A stretch of DNA of 64,000 nt from Pseudomonas sp. efr-133-TYG-5 (GTDB taxonomy: Bacteria; Pseudomonadota; Gammaproteobacteria; Pseudomonadales; Pseudomonadaceae), in NCBI RefSeq assembly GCF_030209175.1, contig NZ_JARVSM010000006.1, positions 124,001 through 188,000 on the forward strand. The letters run 5' to 3'. Below are positions 51,841 through 60,273 of this stretch, piece after piece. Position 1 is the stretch's first letter; each line of letters opens with the position of its first letter. The notes under the pieces are model-generated. The model worked only from the letters and a program-made list of their open reading frames with translations, searched no databases and was not told where the DNA came from. The translations under genes and the position numbers were made by a program.

Positions 51841-52676
51841 GCTTGGTTCTCCATCGCTGGGCTGTAGACCCGCGGCGCATTCTTCTGCGGCAGGTGGATG
51901 AGATTGAGGTTGTGACGACGGGCCCATTGCACGGCAAGGCCGGTGGGCGCGGACAGGCTGACCAGGGTCTGGATGCCGGCACGCAGGACTTTCTGGATCA
52001 GTTCGAGGCTGCAACGGCTGGTGACAATCGCCAGGCCACCCGTGGTGGAAATGTTTTGTCGGAGCAGGCCGCCGATCAGTTTGTCGAGGGCGTTGTGTCG
52101 GCCGATGTCTTCGCGGCCGAGCAGCAATTCACCGCGGGCGTTCATGAACACCGCGGCGTGGACGGCGCCGCAGTGCTGGCCGAGTGGCTGGAACGCGCCG
52201 ATGCGCTGGCGCAGGCCCTCCAGCCAGGCGGCGGGCGGCAGTGGGGCGCCGGGCAATACCTTGAGGTCGGGCAATGCCTGCTCCACCGCTTCCACGCCGC
52301 ACAGGCCGCATCCGCTGGTGCCGGCCAGTTGCCGCCGCTGTTGCTTGAGATTCCAGAAGGCGCGGTTGGCGATAGTCACCTGGGCGTATTGCGCCGAGCC
52401 GGTGCCGCTCAGTTGCAGGTCATAGATGTCGCTGGCGTCGGCGATGATGCCGCTGCCCAGGCTGAAGCCGACGATGAAATCCTCAAGGTCGGTTGGCGTA
52501 ACCAGCATCACCGCCTGGCTGATGCCGTTGTAGGCGATCGCCAACGCGACTTCCTCGGCCAGCGCGGTGCTGGCCGATTCCTCGCGGGGCAGGTCGCTGT
52601 AGCTGTAGGTCTGGCTGGCGGCGGGCGCGGGCGTTTCGAGTGCAGGCGCCGCGCAGGCTGGGCGCTTGGCGTTCAT
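51837..52676 (-). CDS. fdhD: formate dehydrogenase accessory sulfurtransferase FdhD
   Basis: A 279-residue FdhD. The conserved cysteines are in GTSGCGLCGVEAVE, and the cofactor-binding part includes AVFMNARGELLLGREDIGRHNALDKLIGG. In E. coli FdhD passes sulfur from IscS to the molybdenum cofactor of formate dehydrogenase. Translationally coupled to the oxidoreductase gene. A LysR-type gene lies immediately upstream on the same strand, with a perfect palindrome in the 92-bp gap. Confidence 0.94.
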   Translation of the reverse strand: MNAKRPACAAPALETPAPAASQTYSYSDLPREESASTALAEEVALAIAYNGISQAVMLVTPTDLEDFIVGFSLGSGIIADASDIYDLQLSGTGSAQYAQVTIANRAFWNLKQQRRQLAGTSGCGLCGVEAVEQALPDLKVLPGAPLPPAAWLEGLRQRIGAFQPLGQHCGAVHAAVFMNARGELLLGREDIGRHNALDKLIGGLLRQNISTTGGLAIVTSRCSLELIQKVLRAGIQTLVSLSAPTGLAVQWARRHNLNLIHLPQKNAPRVYSPAMENQA

Positions 52677-52746
52677 GGCATCACCGACGGATTGATCAAC
52701 GTTAAGACTAGGCGCGGCAAGTTGTCGCGTCTAATCGCTAGTGTCG

Positions 52747-52760
52747 ATCTATCGATAGAT
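52747..52760. promoter_or_regulatory. palindrome between LysR-type gene and fdhD
   Basis: Perfect 14-bp palindrome ATCTATCGATAGAT, 71 bases before the fdhD start and 8 bases after the stop of the LysR-type gene. Position and AT-rich symmetry suit a binding site for that regulator. Confidence 0.45.
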
Positions 52761-52768
52761 GCCGTCGA

Positions 52769-53656
52769 TCAAGCGGCCGCTGGTGATTTCTCGTACAGCG
52801 CGAAACAGGCTTCGGCCAGGGCCGAGCGCGGGGCGCCACGGCGCATGATCAGGCCCAGCGGCGCCAGGGTCCGGGCGTTTTCGATCGGTTGCAGGCGCAA
52901 GTGATCGGTGAGGCGTTCGAGCCCGCCCTCCAGCGGCATGATTGCGCAGCAGAACCCGCCGTGCACGGCTTGTAACAATTGATGCACGGCGTCGGTCTGC
53001 AACAGCGGCTGCGGGGTCAGGCCGCGACTGTGGAAGTTGTGGTCGATCGACTGACGAAAGTGCATGCCGCTGGTGAGCATGCCCAGCGGCAGTTCAATCA
53101 GCGACGCCCAACTCAGCGGCGCCTCGCCGAAGTTGAAGGTGCGCTGATCGTAGAGCAGGCCCATGCGGGTTTCGCTGAATGCCAGGGATTCGAAGCGTTC
53201 GTTGTCGAGGCGATCGAGGTAGGACACACCAAGATCGATGCGGTTGTTCGCCAGGTGCTCGAGAATCTGCTCGGAACTCAGTGCCGACATTTCGAAACGC
53301 AGGTTCGGGTGCGCGCCGTGCAGGCGCTGCATCAGCGGCAACGGATCGAAACTCGACAGCGGCACCACCCCCAGGCGCAAGGTGCCGATCAGGTTGCCGC
53401 GACACGCCGCCGCTTCGGCCTGCAAGCCGTCGTAGGCCGCCAGCACCGTGCGCGCCCAGGCCAGCACGCGCTCGCCCGGCGCGGTGAAGCCTTCGAAGCG
53501 CTGGCCGCGGTTGACCAGCGGCAGGTCGAGTTCTTCCTCGAGGCTGCGCAGGCGCATCGACAGCGTTGGCTGGGTGATGTGGCAGCGCGCGGCGGCCTGG
53601 CCGAAGTGGCGGGTTTCGTCGAGGGCGATGAGGAATTTCAGCTGCTTGATGTCCAT
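52769..53656 (-). CDS. LysR-family transcriptional regulator
   Basis: A 295-residue regulator. N-terminal winged helix-turn-helix: MDIKQLKFLIALDETRHFGQAAARCHITQPTLSMRLRSLEEEL; effector domain from about residue 90 (GTLRLGVVPLSSFDPLPLMQRLH). It lies directly upstream of fdhD-fdhF on the same strand and probably controls them; a similar arrangement occurs in other Pseudomonas as I recall. Effector unknown. It is divergent from a LysM-protein gene. Confidence 0.92.
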   Translation of the reverse strand: MDIKQLKFLIALDETRHFGQAAARCHITQPTLSMRLRSLEEELDLPLVNRGQRFEGFTAPGERVLAWARTVLAAYDGLQAEAAACRGNLIGTLRLGVVPLSSFDPLPLMQRLHGAHPNLRFEMSALSSEQILEHLANNRIDLGVSYLDRLDNERFESLAFSETRMGLLYDQRTFNFGEAPLSWASLIELPLGMLTSGMHFRQSIDHNFHSRGLTPQPLLQTDAVHQLLQAVHGGFCCAIMPLEGGLERLTDHLRLQPIENARTLAPLGLIMRRGAPRSALAEACFALYEKSPAAA

Positions 53657-53793
53657 CTTCGCTCCGGGGCGCTGGCAGGGGTGGGCGATTCTACCGCTTG
53701 CCCGGGGCCCGGGTCATTGGTCGGCCTGGAACCGGGTTGGCCTGTGGTGGTCTAGGCTTGGACGTCTGGAACCCAAATCAAGGAGTGTGTGCT

Positions 53794-54234
53794 ATGAGTC
53801 TTTTGAGCTTTGTGAAAGAGGCCGGTGAAAAACTGATCGATCTGCTGACCCCCGGCAACGCCAATGCCAGCGAGCAGTTGAAGGAACACATCAGCAAGGT
53901 CGGCCTGGGTAACCCGAACGTCCAGGCCACCGTGGACGGTGACAAGGTCACAGTCACCGGTGAGGTGGCGAGTCAGGAAGAGAAAGAGAAGATTCTGCTG
54001 GCCGTGGGCAATATCGAAGGCGTCGGCAGCGTTGACGACCAGATCACCGTGACCGGGCCGGTAGTGGCCGCCGCGCGCTTCGTCGTGGTGAAAAAGGGCG
54101 ACACCCTCAGCGCGATTTCCCTGGCGGTGTATGGCAATGCCAACCAGTACAACAAGATCTTCGAGGCGAACAAGCCGATGCTCAAGGATGTGAACAAGAT
54201 TTATCCGGGGCAGACGCTGCGTATTCCTGAGTAA
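53794..54234 (+). CDS. BON-LysM protein (Kbp/YgaU type)
   Basis: A 146-residue soluble protein: BON domain (residues about 25-90, with VQATVDGDKVTVTGEVASQEEKEKIL and GVGSVDDQITV) followed by LysM (FVVVKKGDTLSAISLAVYGN to IYPGQTLRIPE). Same layout and length as E. coli Kbp (149), a cytoplasmic potassium-binding protein. AAGGAG lies 8 bases before ATG 53794. It is a single gene with a hairpin after it. Confidence 0.9.
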   Translation: MSLLSFVKEAGEKLIDLLTPGNANASEQLKEHISKVGLGNPNVQATVDGDKVTVTGEVASQEEKEKILLAVGNIEGVGSVDDQITVTGPVVAAARFVVVKKGDTLSAISLAVYGNANQYNKIFEANKPMLKDVNKIYPGQTLRIPE

Positions 54235-54262
54235 CCAGGTAACCGCACAGGCGCTGTCGGCG

Positions 54263-54291
54263 GCTGCGATCGTTGGCGACAGGATCGCAGC
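54263..54291. terminator. hairpin between convergent BON-LysM and nucleotidase genes
   Basis: Perfect 9-bp arms GCTGCGATC (54263-54271) and GATCGCAGC (54283-54291). It belongs to the common Pseudomonas GATCGCAGC repeat and lies 28 bases after the BON-LysM stop. No strong U-run follows. Confidence 0.5.
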
Positions 54292-54319
54292 TGCGTTGCA
54301 CGCGTCGGCACCTGCAGGC

Positions 54320-54982
54320 TCAGAGTCCGACAATCAGCTCGCGGTAGTCCTCGACCGCGGCAAATTCCGCGGTGTCCTTCGGGCCCTTGCGGCTGTCCGG
54401 TTGCTTCACCGCCAGCAGGTGCGCCACGCCGAAATCGCGCGCACTGCGCAGGATCGGCAAGGTGTCATCGATGAACAGGCTGCGGGCCGGGTCGAAACCG
54501 ATATCGGCCTGCAAGGCGTCCCAGAACTGCGGATTTTCCTTGGGGAAACCGTAGTCATGCGAGCTGATCAGCCGCTCGAAATACGGCGCCAGTTCCACCC
54601 GCTCCAGTTTCAGCGACAGCGAATCGCGGTGCGCATTGGTGATCATGATCACCCGCTTGCCGGCGCGTCTTATCGCTTCCAGGAAGGTATCGGCGTCCGG
54701 GCGCAGGGCGATCAGGTGTGCGGTTTCCAGTTTCAGTTCGCGCACTGAAAGCTGCAGTTCGGCGCTCCAGAAATCCAGGCAGTACCACTGCAACTGGCCG
54801 GCGTTGCGCTCGAACAGCGGCTGCAATTCCATGTCGGCCATGGCCCGGCTGACCCCGTGCAGTTCGGCGTAGCGCTGGGGCAGGTGTTCCAGCCAGAAAT
54901 GGTTGTCGAAGTGCAGATCCAGCAGCGTACCGTCCATGTCCAGCAGAACGGTATCGATGGCGGACCATGGTAATGAAGGCAT
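54320..54982 (-). CDS. yrfG: HAD-family GMP/IMP nucleotidase
   Basis: A 220-residue HAD hydrolase with motif I LLDMDGTLLDLHFDN near residue 15, motif II MITNAHRDSL, and motif III/IV KENPQFWDAL and SLFIDDTLPIL. It resembles YrfG, which dephosphorylates GMP and IMP. ATG 54982 (MPSLPWSAID) is chosen; the upstream open frame overlaps the divergent nudE gene. It is divergent from nudE, as in E. coli. Confidence 0.9.
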   Translation of the reverse strand: MPSLPWSAIDTVLLDMDGTLLDLHFDNHFWLEHLPQRYAELHGVSRAMADMELQPLFERNAGQLQWYCLDFWSAELQLSVRELKLETAHLIALRPDADTFLEAIRRAGKRVIMITNAHRDSLSLKLERVELAPYFERLISSHDYGFPKENPQFWDALQADIGFDPARSLFIDDTLPILRSARDFGVAHLLAVKQPDSRKGPKDTAEFAAVEDYRELIVGL

Positions 54983-55070
54983 GGCAACGTCTCGAGCGGT
55001 AGAAAGATATCCGACGCAAACAATCGGAAAAGCCGCGTTATAGTAGCGCGTTAACGCCAAGGAGCTTTGC

Positions 55071-55637
55071 ATGCGCCAGAAACCCACCGTACTCGCCCGC
55101 GAAATCGTCGCCACCAGTCGTCTGTTCTGCGTCGAGGAGCTGAAACTGCGCTTCTCCAATGGCGTGGAGCGCACCTACGAGCGGCTGGTCGGCAAGGGTG
55201 CCGGCTACGGCGCGGTGATGATCGTGGCGATGCTCGATGCCGAGCATGCGGTGCTGGTCGAGGAGTATTGCGGCGGAACCGACGCGTACGAACTGTCGCT
55301 GCCCAAGGGCCTGATCGAGCCCGGTGAAGACGTGCTGGCGGCGGCCGAGCGGGAACTCAAGGAAGAGGCGGGTTACGGCGCCAGGCAACTGGAACACCTC
55401 ACCGAACTGTCGCTGTCCCCGGGCTACATGAGCCAGAAGATCCAGGTGGTGCTGGCCACCGATCTGTACGAAGAGCGCCTGGAGGGCGACGAGCCGGAGC
55501 CGATGCGCGTCGACAGGGTCAACCTGCGCGACCTCGCGGCGCTGGCGCAGAATCCGCAATTTTCCGAAGGTCGTGCCCTGGCGGCGTTGTACCTGGCCCG
55601 CGATCTGCTGAGCCAGCGCGGGTTCTTTCAGTCATGA
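55071..55637 (+). CDS. nudE: ADP compounds hydrolase NudE
   Basis: A 188-residue Nudix hydrolase that cleaves ADP-ribose, Ap3A and NADH. The Nudix box is GLIEPGEDVLAAAERELKEEAGYG, residues about 83-106. AAGGAG precedes the start. Its stop overlaps the cysQ start by 4 bases (ATGA), so the two nucleotide-recycling enzymes are made together. Confidence 0.94.
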   Translation: MRQKPTVLAREIVATSRLFCVEELKLRFSNGVERTYERLVGKGAGYGAVMIVAMLDAEHAVLVEEYCGGTDAYELSLPKGLIEPGEDVLAAAERELKEEAGYGARQLEHLTELSLSPGYMSQKIQVVLATDLYEERLEGDEPEPMRVDRVNLRDLAALAQNPQFSEGRALAALYLARDLLSQRGFFQS

Positions 55638-56476
55638 GTGAGATGTCGATGAATTTTCCCCATCCGTTGATGGCGCCGGTGGTTGCACTGGCCTTGCAGG
55701 CTGGCGAAGCGATCCTGCCGTTCTGGCGTGCCGGCGTAGAAGTCACGGCCAAGTCCGATGACTCACCGGTGACCGCCGCGGACCTCGCCGCGCACCACGT
55801 GATCGTGGCCGGGTTGACGGCGCTGGATCCGAGCATTCCGGTGCTCTCCGAAGAAGACGCCGACATCCCGCAGAGCGTGCGTGCCGGGTGGCAGCGCTGG
55901 TGGCTGGTCGATCCGCTGGATGGCACCAAGGAGTTCATCAGCGGCAGTGAAGAATTTACCGTCAACATCGCCCTGATCGAAAACGGTCGGGTGGTGTTTG
56001 GCGTGGTGTCGATGCCGACCAATGGCCGGTTCTATGTCGGTGGTGCCGGGCTCGGCGCGTGGCGTGGCGACACCGGCGGCTCGCCGGTCGCGATTCACGT
56101 GCGTGAGGCGCTCAAGCCCGGTGAGACGTTCACCGTGGTTGCCAGCCGTCGGCATTCGAGCCCGGAGCAGGAGCGTCTGCTCGCCGGTCTGAGTGCCAGC
56201 CTGGGCGAGCTGCAACTGGCGAACATCGGCAGCTCGCTGAAGTTCTGCCTGTTGGCCGAAGGAGCGGCGGATTGTTATCCGCGACTGGCCCCGACGTCGC
56301 AGTGGGACACCGCCGCCGCGCAGGGCGTGCTCGAAGGCGCAGGCGGTGAAGTGGTCGATCTGCAGGGCGAAGCGTTCTGTTACCCGGCGCGCGAGTCGTT
56401 GCGCAATGCGTTCTTCCTGGCGCTGCCGGCGAAAGCGGCGTGGCGCGCCAGGCTGCTGGAGCTGTCCCGCGCCTAG
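55634..56476 (+). CDS. cysQ: 3'(2'),5'-bisphosphate nucleotidase CysQ
   Basis: A 280-residue inositol-monophosphatase-like enzyme that removes the 3' phosphate from PAP, a by-product of sulfate assimilation. The metal site has EEDADIPQSV, DPLDGTKEFISG and the second motif WDTAAAQGVLEGAGG. Start 55634 overlaps the nudE stop; ATG 55649 (MNFPHPLMAP) is also plausible by family length. It links this core region to sulfur metabolism. A hairpin pair follows. Confidence 0.94.
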   Translation: MSEMSMNFPHPLMAPVVALALQAGEAILPFWRAGVEVTAKSDDSPVTAADLAAHHVIVAGLTALDPSIPVLSEEDADIPQSVRAGWQRWWLVDPLDGTKEFISGSEEFTVNIALIENGRVVFGVVSMPTNGRFYVGGAGLGAWRGDTGGSPVAIHVREALKPGETFTVVASRRHSSPEQERLLAGLSASLGELQLANIGSSLKFCLLAEGAADCYPRLAPTSQWDTAAAQGVLEGAGGEVVDLQGEAFCYPARESLRNAFFLALPAKAAWRARLLELSRA

Positions 56477-56484
56477 GCTCAAAC

Positions 56485-56559
56485 AGATCGCAGTCTGCGT
56501 AAGCTCCTGCAGGGGATTTTGCCTGTCCCGGCAGGCGCTGACGCAGGCTGCGATCTTTT
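56485..56559. repeat. inverted repeat between cysQ and thioesterase gene
   Basis: Arms AGATCGCAGTCTGCGTAAGC (from 56485) and an imperfect complement GACGCAGGCTGCGATCTTTT (to 56559), with a GCTCCTGCAGGGG core. The T-run at the right end suggests it ends cysQ transcription; the convergent gene stop lies at 56563. Confidence 0.65.
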
Positions 56560-56562
56560 GCT

Positions 56563-57018
56563 TCAGCGGTGCAGCACGTACTGCCCGCTGAACGTCACCG
56601 CAGCCTCATCACTGCCGGCATTGACGATCCGCGTGTTGAGCGTCAACCGCGCCCGCCCGTAGCGCTGATACATCGCCAGAAACTTCTTCCACACCGCCGC
56701 CTCCGGTGCCGCGCAGATTGCCGTGGCGTCGCCGGTGACCGGTAACGGGTAGCTGATCTGGCCTTCCTGAATCACGATGTGCCCGTCGACGATGCCTGCT
56801 TCCCTGAGGCGCAAATGCAGCCAGCCCCAACCCGCCAGCACCGCGCCACAGTAGAGACTGCCGCCGAACATGGTGCTCTTGTGGTTGACGTTGGCTTCGA
56901 GCGGCAAGTGCAGGCGCAGCTGGTGTGCCTGCCAGTCCAGCACCTTGAGACCCATGTCGCGGGTCAGGGGGATGTCGTGATGCAGCACCTCTTCGAGATA
57001 GCGACTGTGGTCTTTCAT
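56563..57018 (-). CDS. YiiD-type thioesterase domain protein
   Basis: A 151-residue hotdog-fold protein related to the C-terminal domain of E. coli YiiD. It contains VNHKSTMFGGSLYCGAVLAGWGWLHL and a positively charged following strand. Substrate unknown. It lies 28 bases after dctD on the same strand and may be co-transcribed with it. Confidence 0.85.
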   Translation of the reverse strand: MKDHSRYLEEVLHHDIPLTRDMGLKVLDWQAHQLRLHLPLEANVNHKSTMFGGSLYCGAVLAGWGWLHLRLREAGIVDGHIVIQEGQISYPLPVTGDATAICAAPEAAVWKKFLAMYQRYGRARLTLNTRIVNAGSDEAAVTFSGQYVLHR

Positions 57019-57046
57019 GCCCGGACCTCGTGTGCAAGGGTGCTGA

Positions 57047-58435
57047 TCATTCGGCTTCGTCTGCGTGGCTGGCGCTGTCGGCGAAGTTCAGGCCGTGCTT
57101 GCGCAATTTGTCGTGCAGGGTCTTGCGCGGAATGCCGAGGGCTTCGGCGAGGCTGCGCACCGAGCTGTGCGAGCGCGCCAGTTCGGCGGCGATCAGCGAC
57201 TTTTCGAAGTGCTCGACCTGTTCGCTGAGGCCACCACCGGTGAGCGCGACCGCAGCGCCACCCGCGCCGTCCGGCGGCGTGTTGTCCAGCGCCAGTTCCA
57301 GGCCCAGGGCGAAGCGTTCGGCGGCGTTCTGCAACTCGCGGACATTGCCCGGCCATGGATGACGCAACAGCAGCGCACGTTGCGCCGGTTGCAGCGGATG
57401 CGGCGGCAGACCGTGACGGGCGCTGGCCTCGTCGGCGAAGTGCTGGAACAGCACCAGCGCGTCCTCGCCACGCTCGCGCAACGGCGGGATGCGCAGCGGC
57501 GCGACGTTGAGGCGGTAATACAGGTCGGCGCGGAAACGGCCCTGATCGGCCGCCTGGCGCAGGTCTTCCTTGGTGGCGGCGATGATGCGGATGTCCAGCG
57601 GGATCAGTTGATTGCCGCCGAGCCGCTCGACCACGCGTTCCTGCAACATGCGCAGCAGTTTCACCTGCACATCGAGGCTCATGCTTTCGATTTCGTCGAG
57701 GAACAGCGTGCCGCCGTTGGCGAATTCGAACTTGCCGATGCGGCGTTTCTGCGCGCCGGTGAAGGCCCCCGGTTCATGGCCGAACAGCTCGCTTTCGACC
57801 ACCGACTCGGCCAGCGCGCCGGCGTTGATCGCCACGAACGGGCCGTTGCGCCGGCTCGACAGGTCGTGCAGGGCGCGCGCCACGACTTCCTTGCCGGCGC
57901 CGGTTTCACCGAGGATCAGCACGTCGGCCTTGGTCGCCGCGAGGGCGCCGATCTGCTCGCGCAGGCGCAGCATCGGTGCCGACTGCCCGACTAGCCGCGC
58001 GCTCAGTTCGTTGCGATCGCTCAGCGCCATGCGCAGGCTGCGGTTGTCCAGCACCAGCCGGCGCAGGGCCAGTGCGCGGCGCACGCTGTCGAGCAAGGCG
58101 TCACTGGCGAACGGTTTTTCCAGGAAGTCATAGGCCCCGGCGCGCATTGCCTGCACCGCCAGCGGCACGTCGCCGTGGCCGGTGATCAGCAGCACCGGCA
58201 GCTCCGGGTCGAGGGCGTGCAGTTCGCCGAGCAGGTCGAGGCCGTCCATGCCCGGCATGCGGATATCGCTGACCACCACACCGGGCCAGTCGCGCTCCAG
58301 TTGCCCGGCCAGGCCGTTGGCGGCGGACAACGACAGGATCTTCAGGCCGGCCAGGTCCAGGGTCTGGCCGAGGGCCTGACGCAGGTGCGGGTCGTCGTCG
58401 ATCAGCACCACCTGAATGCGATTGTCGATGGTCAT
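57047..58435 (-). CDS. dctD: C4-dicarboxylate sigma-54 response regulator DctD
   Basis: A 462-residue NtrC-type activator: receiver domain with D57 in VVVSDIRMPGMDGL, central AAA+ domain with Walker A LGETGAGKEVVA and the sigma-54 contact GAFTGAQKR, and a C-terminal Fis-type helix-turn-helix (SVRSLAEALGIPRKTLHDKLRKHGL). DctD with DctB activates C4-dicarboxylate transport genes. Its start overlaps the dctB stop by 4 bases. No dctA or dctPQM gene is in the window, so the target must be elsewhere. Confidence 0.94.
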   Translation of the reverse strand: MTIDNRIQVVLIDDDPHLRQALGQTLDLAGLKILSLSAANGLAGQLERDWPGVVVSDIRMPGMDGLDLLGELHALDPELPVLLITGHGDVPLAVQAMRAGAYDFLEKPFASDALLDSVRRALALRRLVLDNRSLRMALSDRNELSARLVGQSAPMLRLREQIGALAATKADVLILGETGAGKEVVARALHDLSSRRNGPFVAINAGALAESVVESELFGHEPGAFTGAQKRRIGKFEFANGGTLFLDEIESMSLDVQVKLLRMLQERVVERLGGNQLIPLDIRIIAATKEDLRQAADQGRFRADLYYRLNVAPLRIPPLRERGEDALVLFQHFADEASARHGLPPHPLQPAQRALLLRHPWPGNVRELQNAAERFALGLELALDNTPPDGAGGAAVALTGGGLSEQVEHFEKSLIAAELARSHSSVRSLAEALGIPRKTLHDKLRKHGLNFADSASHADEAE

Positions 58436-60240
58436 GCACTTCGATCCTCGGACGGTTGCAGGCTGACCCCGGGCGCGCCGGCGCGCAGCCGCAGGGTAAT
58501 CAGGGCGCCACCTTGCTTGTGGTTGGCGAACGACAGTTCGCCACCGAAGGCGCGCATCAGGGTTTCACAGATCGCCAGGCCCAGGCCAAGGCCCTGGGTG
58601 CGGGTCTTGGTGGTGTAGAAGGGCTCGCTGGCGCGGCCGAGGGCTTCCATGCAGAACCCCGGGCCGTTGTCGCGAATGTACAGGTTGACGCCGTCGGCGG
58701 TGGATTCGGCACTCAGCCACAATTTGCGCGGCGGGCCTTTCTCGGTCAGGGCATCGAGGGCGTTGGCCAGCAGGTTGCCGAGCACCTGGCGCAGGCGGGT
58801 TTCCCCGGCCTCGACCCACAGGGTGGCGGCGGGCAGGTCGCGGATCAGTTCGACGTCCATGCTGCGCCGGCGCTTGGCCAGCAGCGCCAGGGCATCGTCC
58901 AGCGCCGGTTGCAGGGCGACGCTTTCCGGGGCGTGGCGGTCGCGACGGGCGAAGGCGCGCAGGTGAGCGATGATCGAGGCCATGCGCCCGGTCAGTTCGC
59001 TGATCAGCTTGAGGTTGCCGCGGGCGTCCTCGGTGCGCTGGTGATCGAGCAGCACTTCGGCGTTCTCGGCGTAGCTGCGGATGGCCGCCAGCGGCTGATT
59101 GAGTTCGTGGCTGATGCTCGCCGACATGGTGCCCAACGCTGACAGCTTGCCGGCCTGTACCAGGTCGTCCTGGGCGCGCACCAGTTCCTGCTGGGCCTGT
59201 TCGCGCTCGAGCACTTCTTCTTTCAGGCGGCGGTTGAGGCCTTCGAGATCGCTGGTACGTTCGGCGACTCGGCCTTCCAGTTCGCGCCGCGCCTTGGCCT
59301 CGAAAGCGATGCGCTCCAGGTAATGCCGCCGGCGCTGCATCATCAGCCCGAGCAACAGCATGACCACCAGCAAGGTCGCGCCACCGATGGCCACCACGGT
59401 GCGCACCGGCCGGTCGATCAGCGTGCGCGGGGCGAGGATGCTGACGCTCCAGCCGGTCTCGGCGATGTTCACGGTCTGGGTCAGCCAGGCGCTGCTGCTG
59501 AGGTTCAGCGGGCGCGGCTCGCGGGTCGGATAGGGCTGGATCGCCGTGATCGCTGCGCGTTCGCTGTCGCTCAGCGTGCGCGTCGAGCGAAAGCGCCATT
59601 CCGGGCGCGAGGTGAGGATCACCACGCCGTTGTGATCGGTCACCAATAACTGTTCCGGGGTCTTGCCCCACAGGCTCTCGGTGTGGTCGAGGTCGACCTT
59701 GATCACCAGCACGCCGATGACTTTTTCACCGTTGCGCACGGCGGCGGCAAAAAAGTAGCCGCGCTTGGCGGACGTGGTGCCAAGGCCGAAAAAGCGTCCG
59801 AGCCGGCCGGCCATGGCTTCGCTGAAATACGGTCGGAAGGCGAAATTGCGTCCGACGAAACTGTCGTGCTTGTCCCAGTTCGACGCTGCCAGGGTCTGCC
59901 CGGACGTGTCCATCAGGTACATGACTTCGGCGCCGGTCTGCGCCGCGATGTTTTTCAGCAGGCGGTTGGCATTGCCCTGGCTGACGCCGTCGTCCGGAGC
60001 CCCCAGCACCGCACGCAGTGCTGGCAGGTCGCCGAGAATCTGCGGCAGCACCTCATAGCGATGCAGGGTGCCCAGCAGGTTGGCGACGTACAGGTCGAGG
60101 GTCTGCCGATTCTGCCCGATCAGTTCGCTGCGGTAGTAGCGCTCGGCCAGATGCTCCAGCGGCCACAGCAGCGGAGCCAGGCACAGGGCCAGCAGGGCGA
60201 GGCTGCGCCAGCGGGGGCGACGGGGGAGGGTTGGTTTCAT
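58432..60240 (-). CDS. dctB: C4-dicarboxylate sensor histidine kinase DctB
   Basis: A 602-residue kinase with N-terminal TM (SLALLALCLAPLLWPLEHLA), a periplasmic double-Cache (PAS-like) sensor of about 250 residues, TM2 near 285-305 (VVAIGGATLLVVMLLLGLMM), a coiled-coil linker, and the kinase core with H378 in SASISHELNQPLAAIRSYAE and DNGPGFCMEALG, TRTQGLGLGLAICETL. It senses succinate-type acids in relatives. Coupled to dctD. Confidence 0.94.
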   Translation of the reverse strand: MKPTLPRRPRWRSLALLALCLAPLLWPLEHLAERYYRSELIGQNRQTLDLYVANLLGTLHRYEVLPQILGDLPALRAVLGAPDDGVSQGNANRLLKNIAAQTGAEVMYLMDTSGQTLAASNWDKHDSFVGRNFAFRPYFSEAMAGRLGRFFGLGTTSAKRGYFFAAAVRNGEKVIGVLVIKVDLDHTESLWGKTPEQLLVTDHNGVVILTSRPEWRFRSTRTLSDSERAAITAIQPYPTREPRPLNLSSSAWLTQTVNIAETGWSVSILAPRTLIDRPVRTVVAIGGATLLVVMLLLGLMMQRRRHYLERIAFEAKARRELEGRVAERTSDLEGLNRRLKEEVLEREQAQQELVRAQDDLVQAGKLSALGTMSASISHELNQPLAAIRSYAENAEVLLDHQRTEDARGNLKLISELTGRMASIIAHLRAFARRDRHAPESVALQPALDDALALLAKRRRSMDVELIRDLPAATLWVEAGETRLRQVLGNLLANALDALTEKGPPRKLWLSAESTADGVNLYIRDNGPGFCMEALGRASEPFYTTKTRTQGLGLGLAICETLMRAFGGELSFANHKQGGALITLRLRAGAPGVSLQPSEDRSA

Positions 60241-60273
60241 GAGCGTGCGCCTGTGGGTACAGGCGCATTATGC

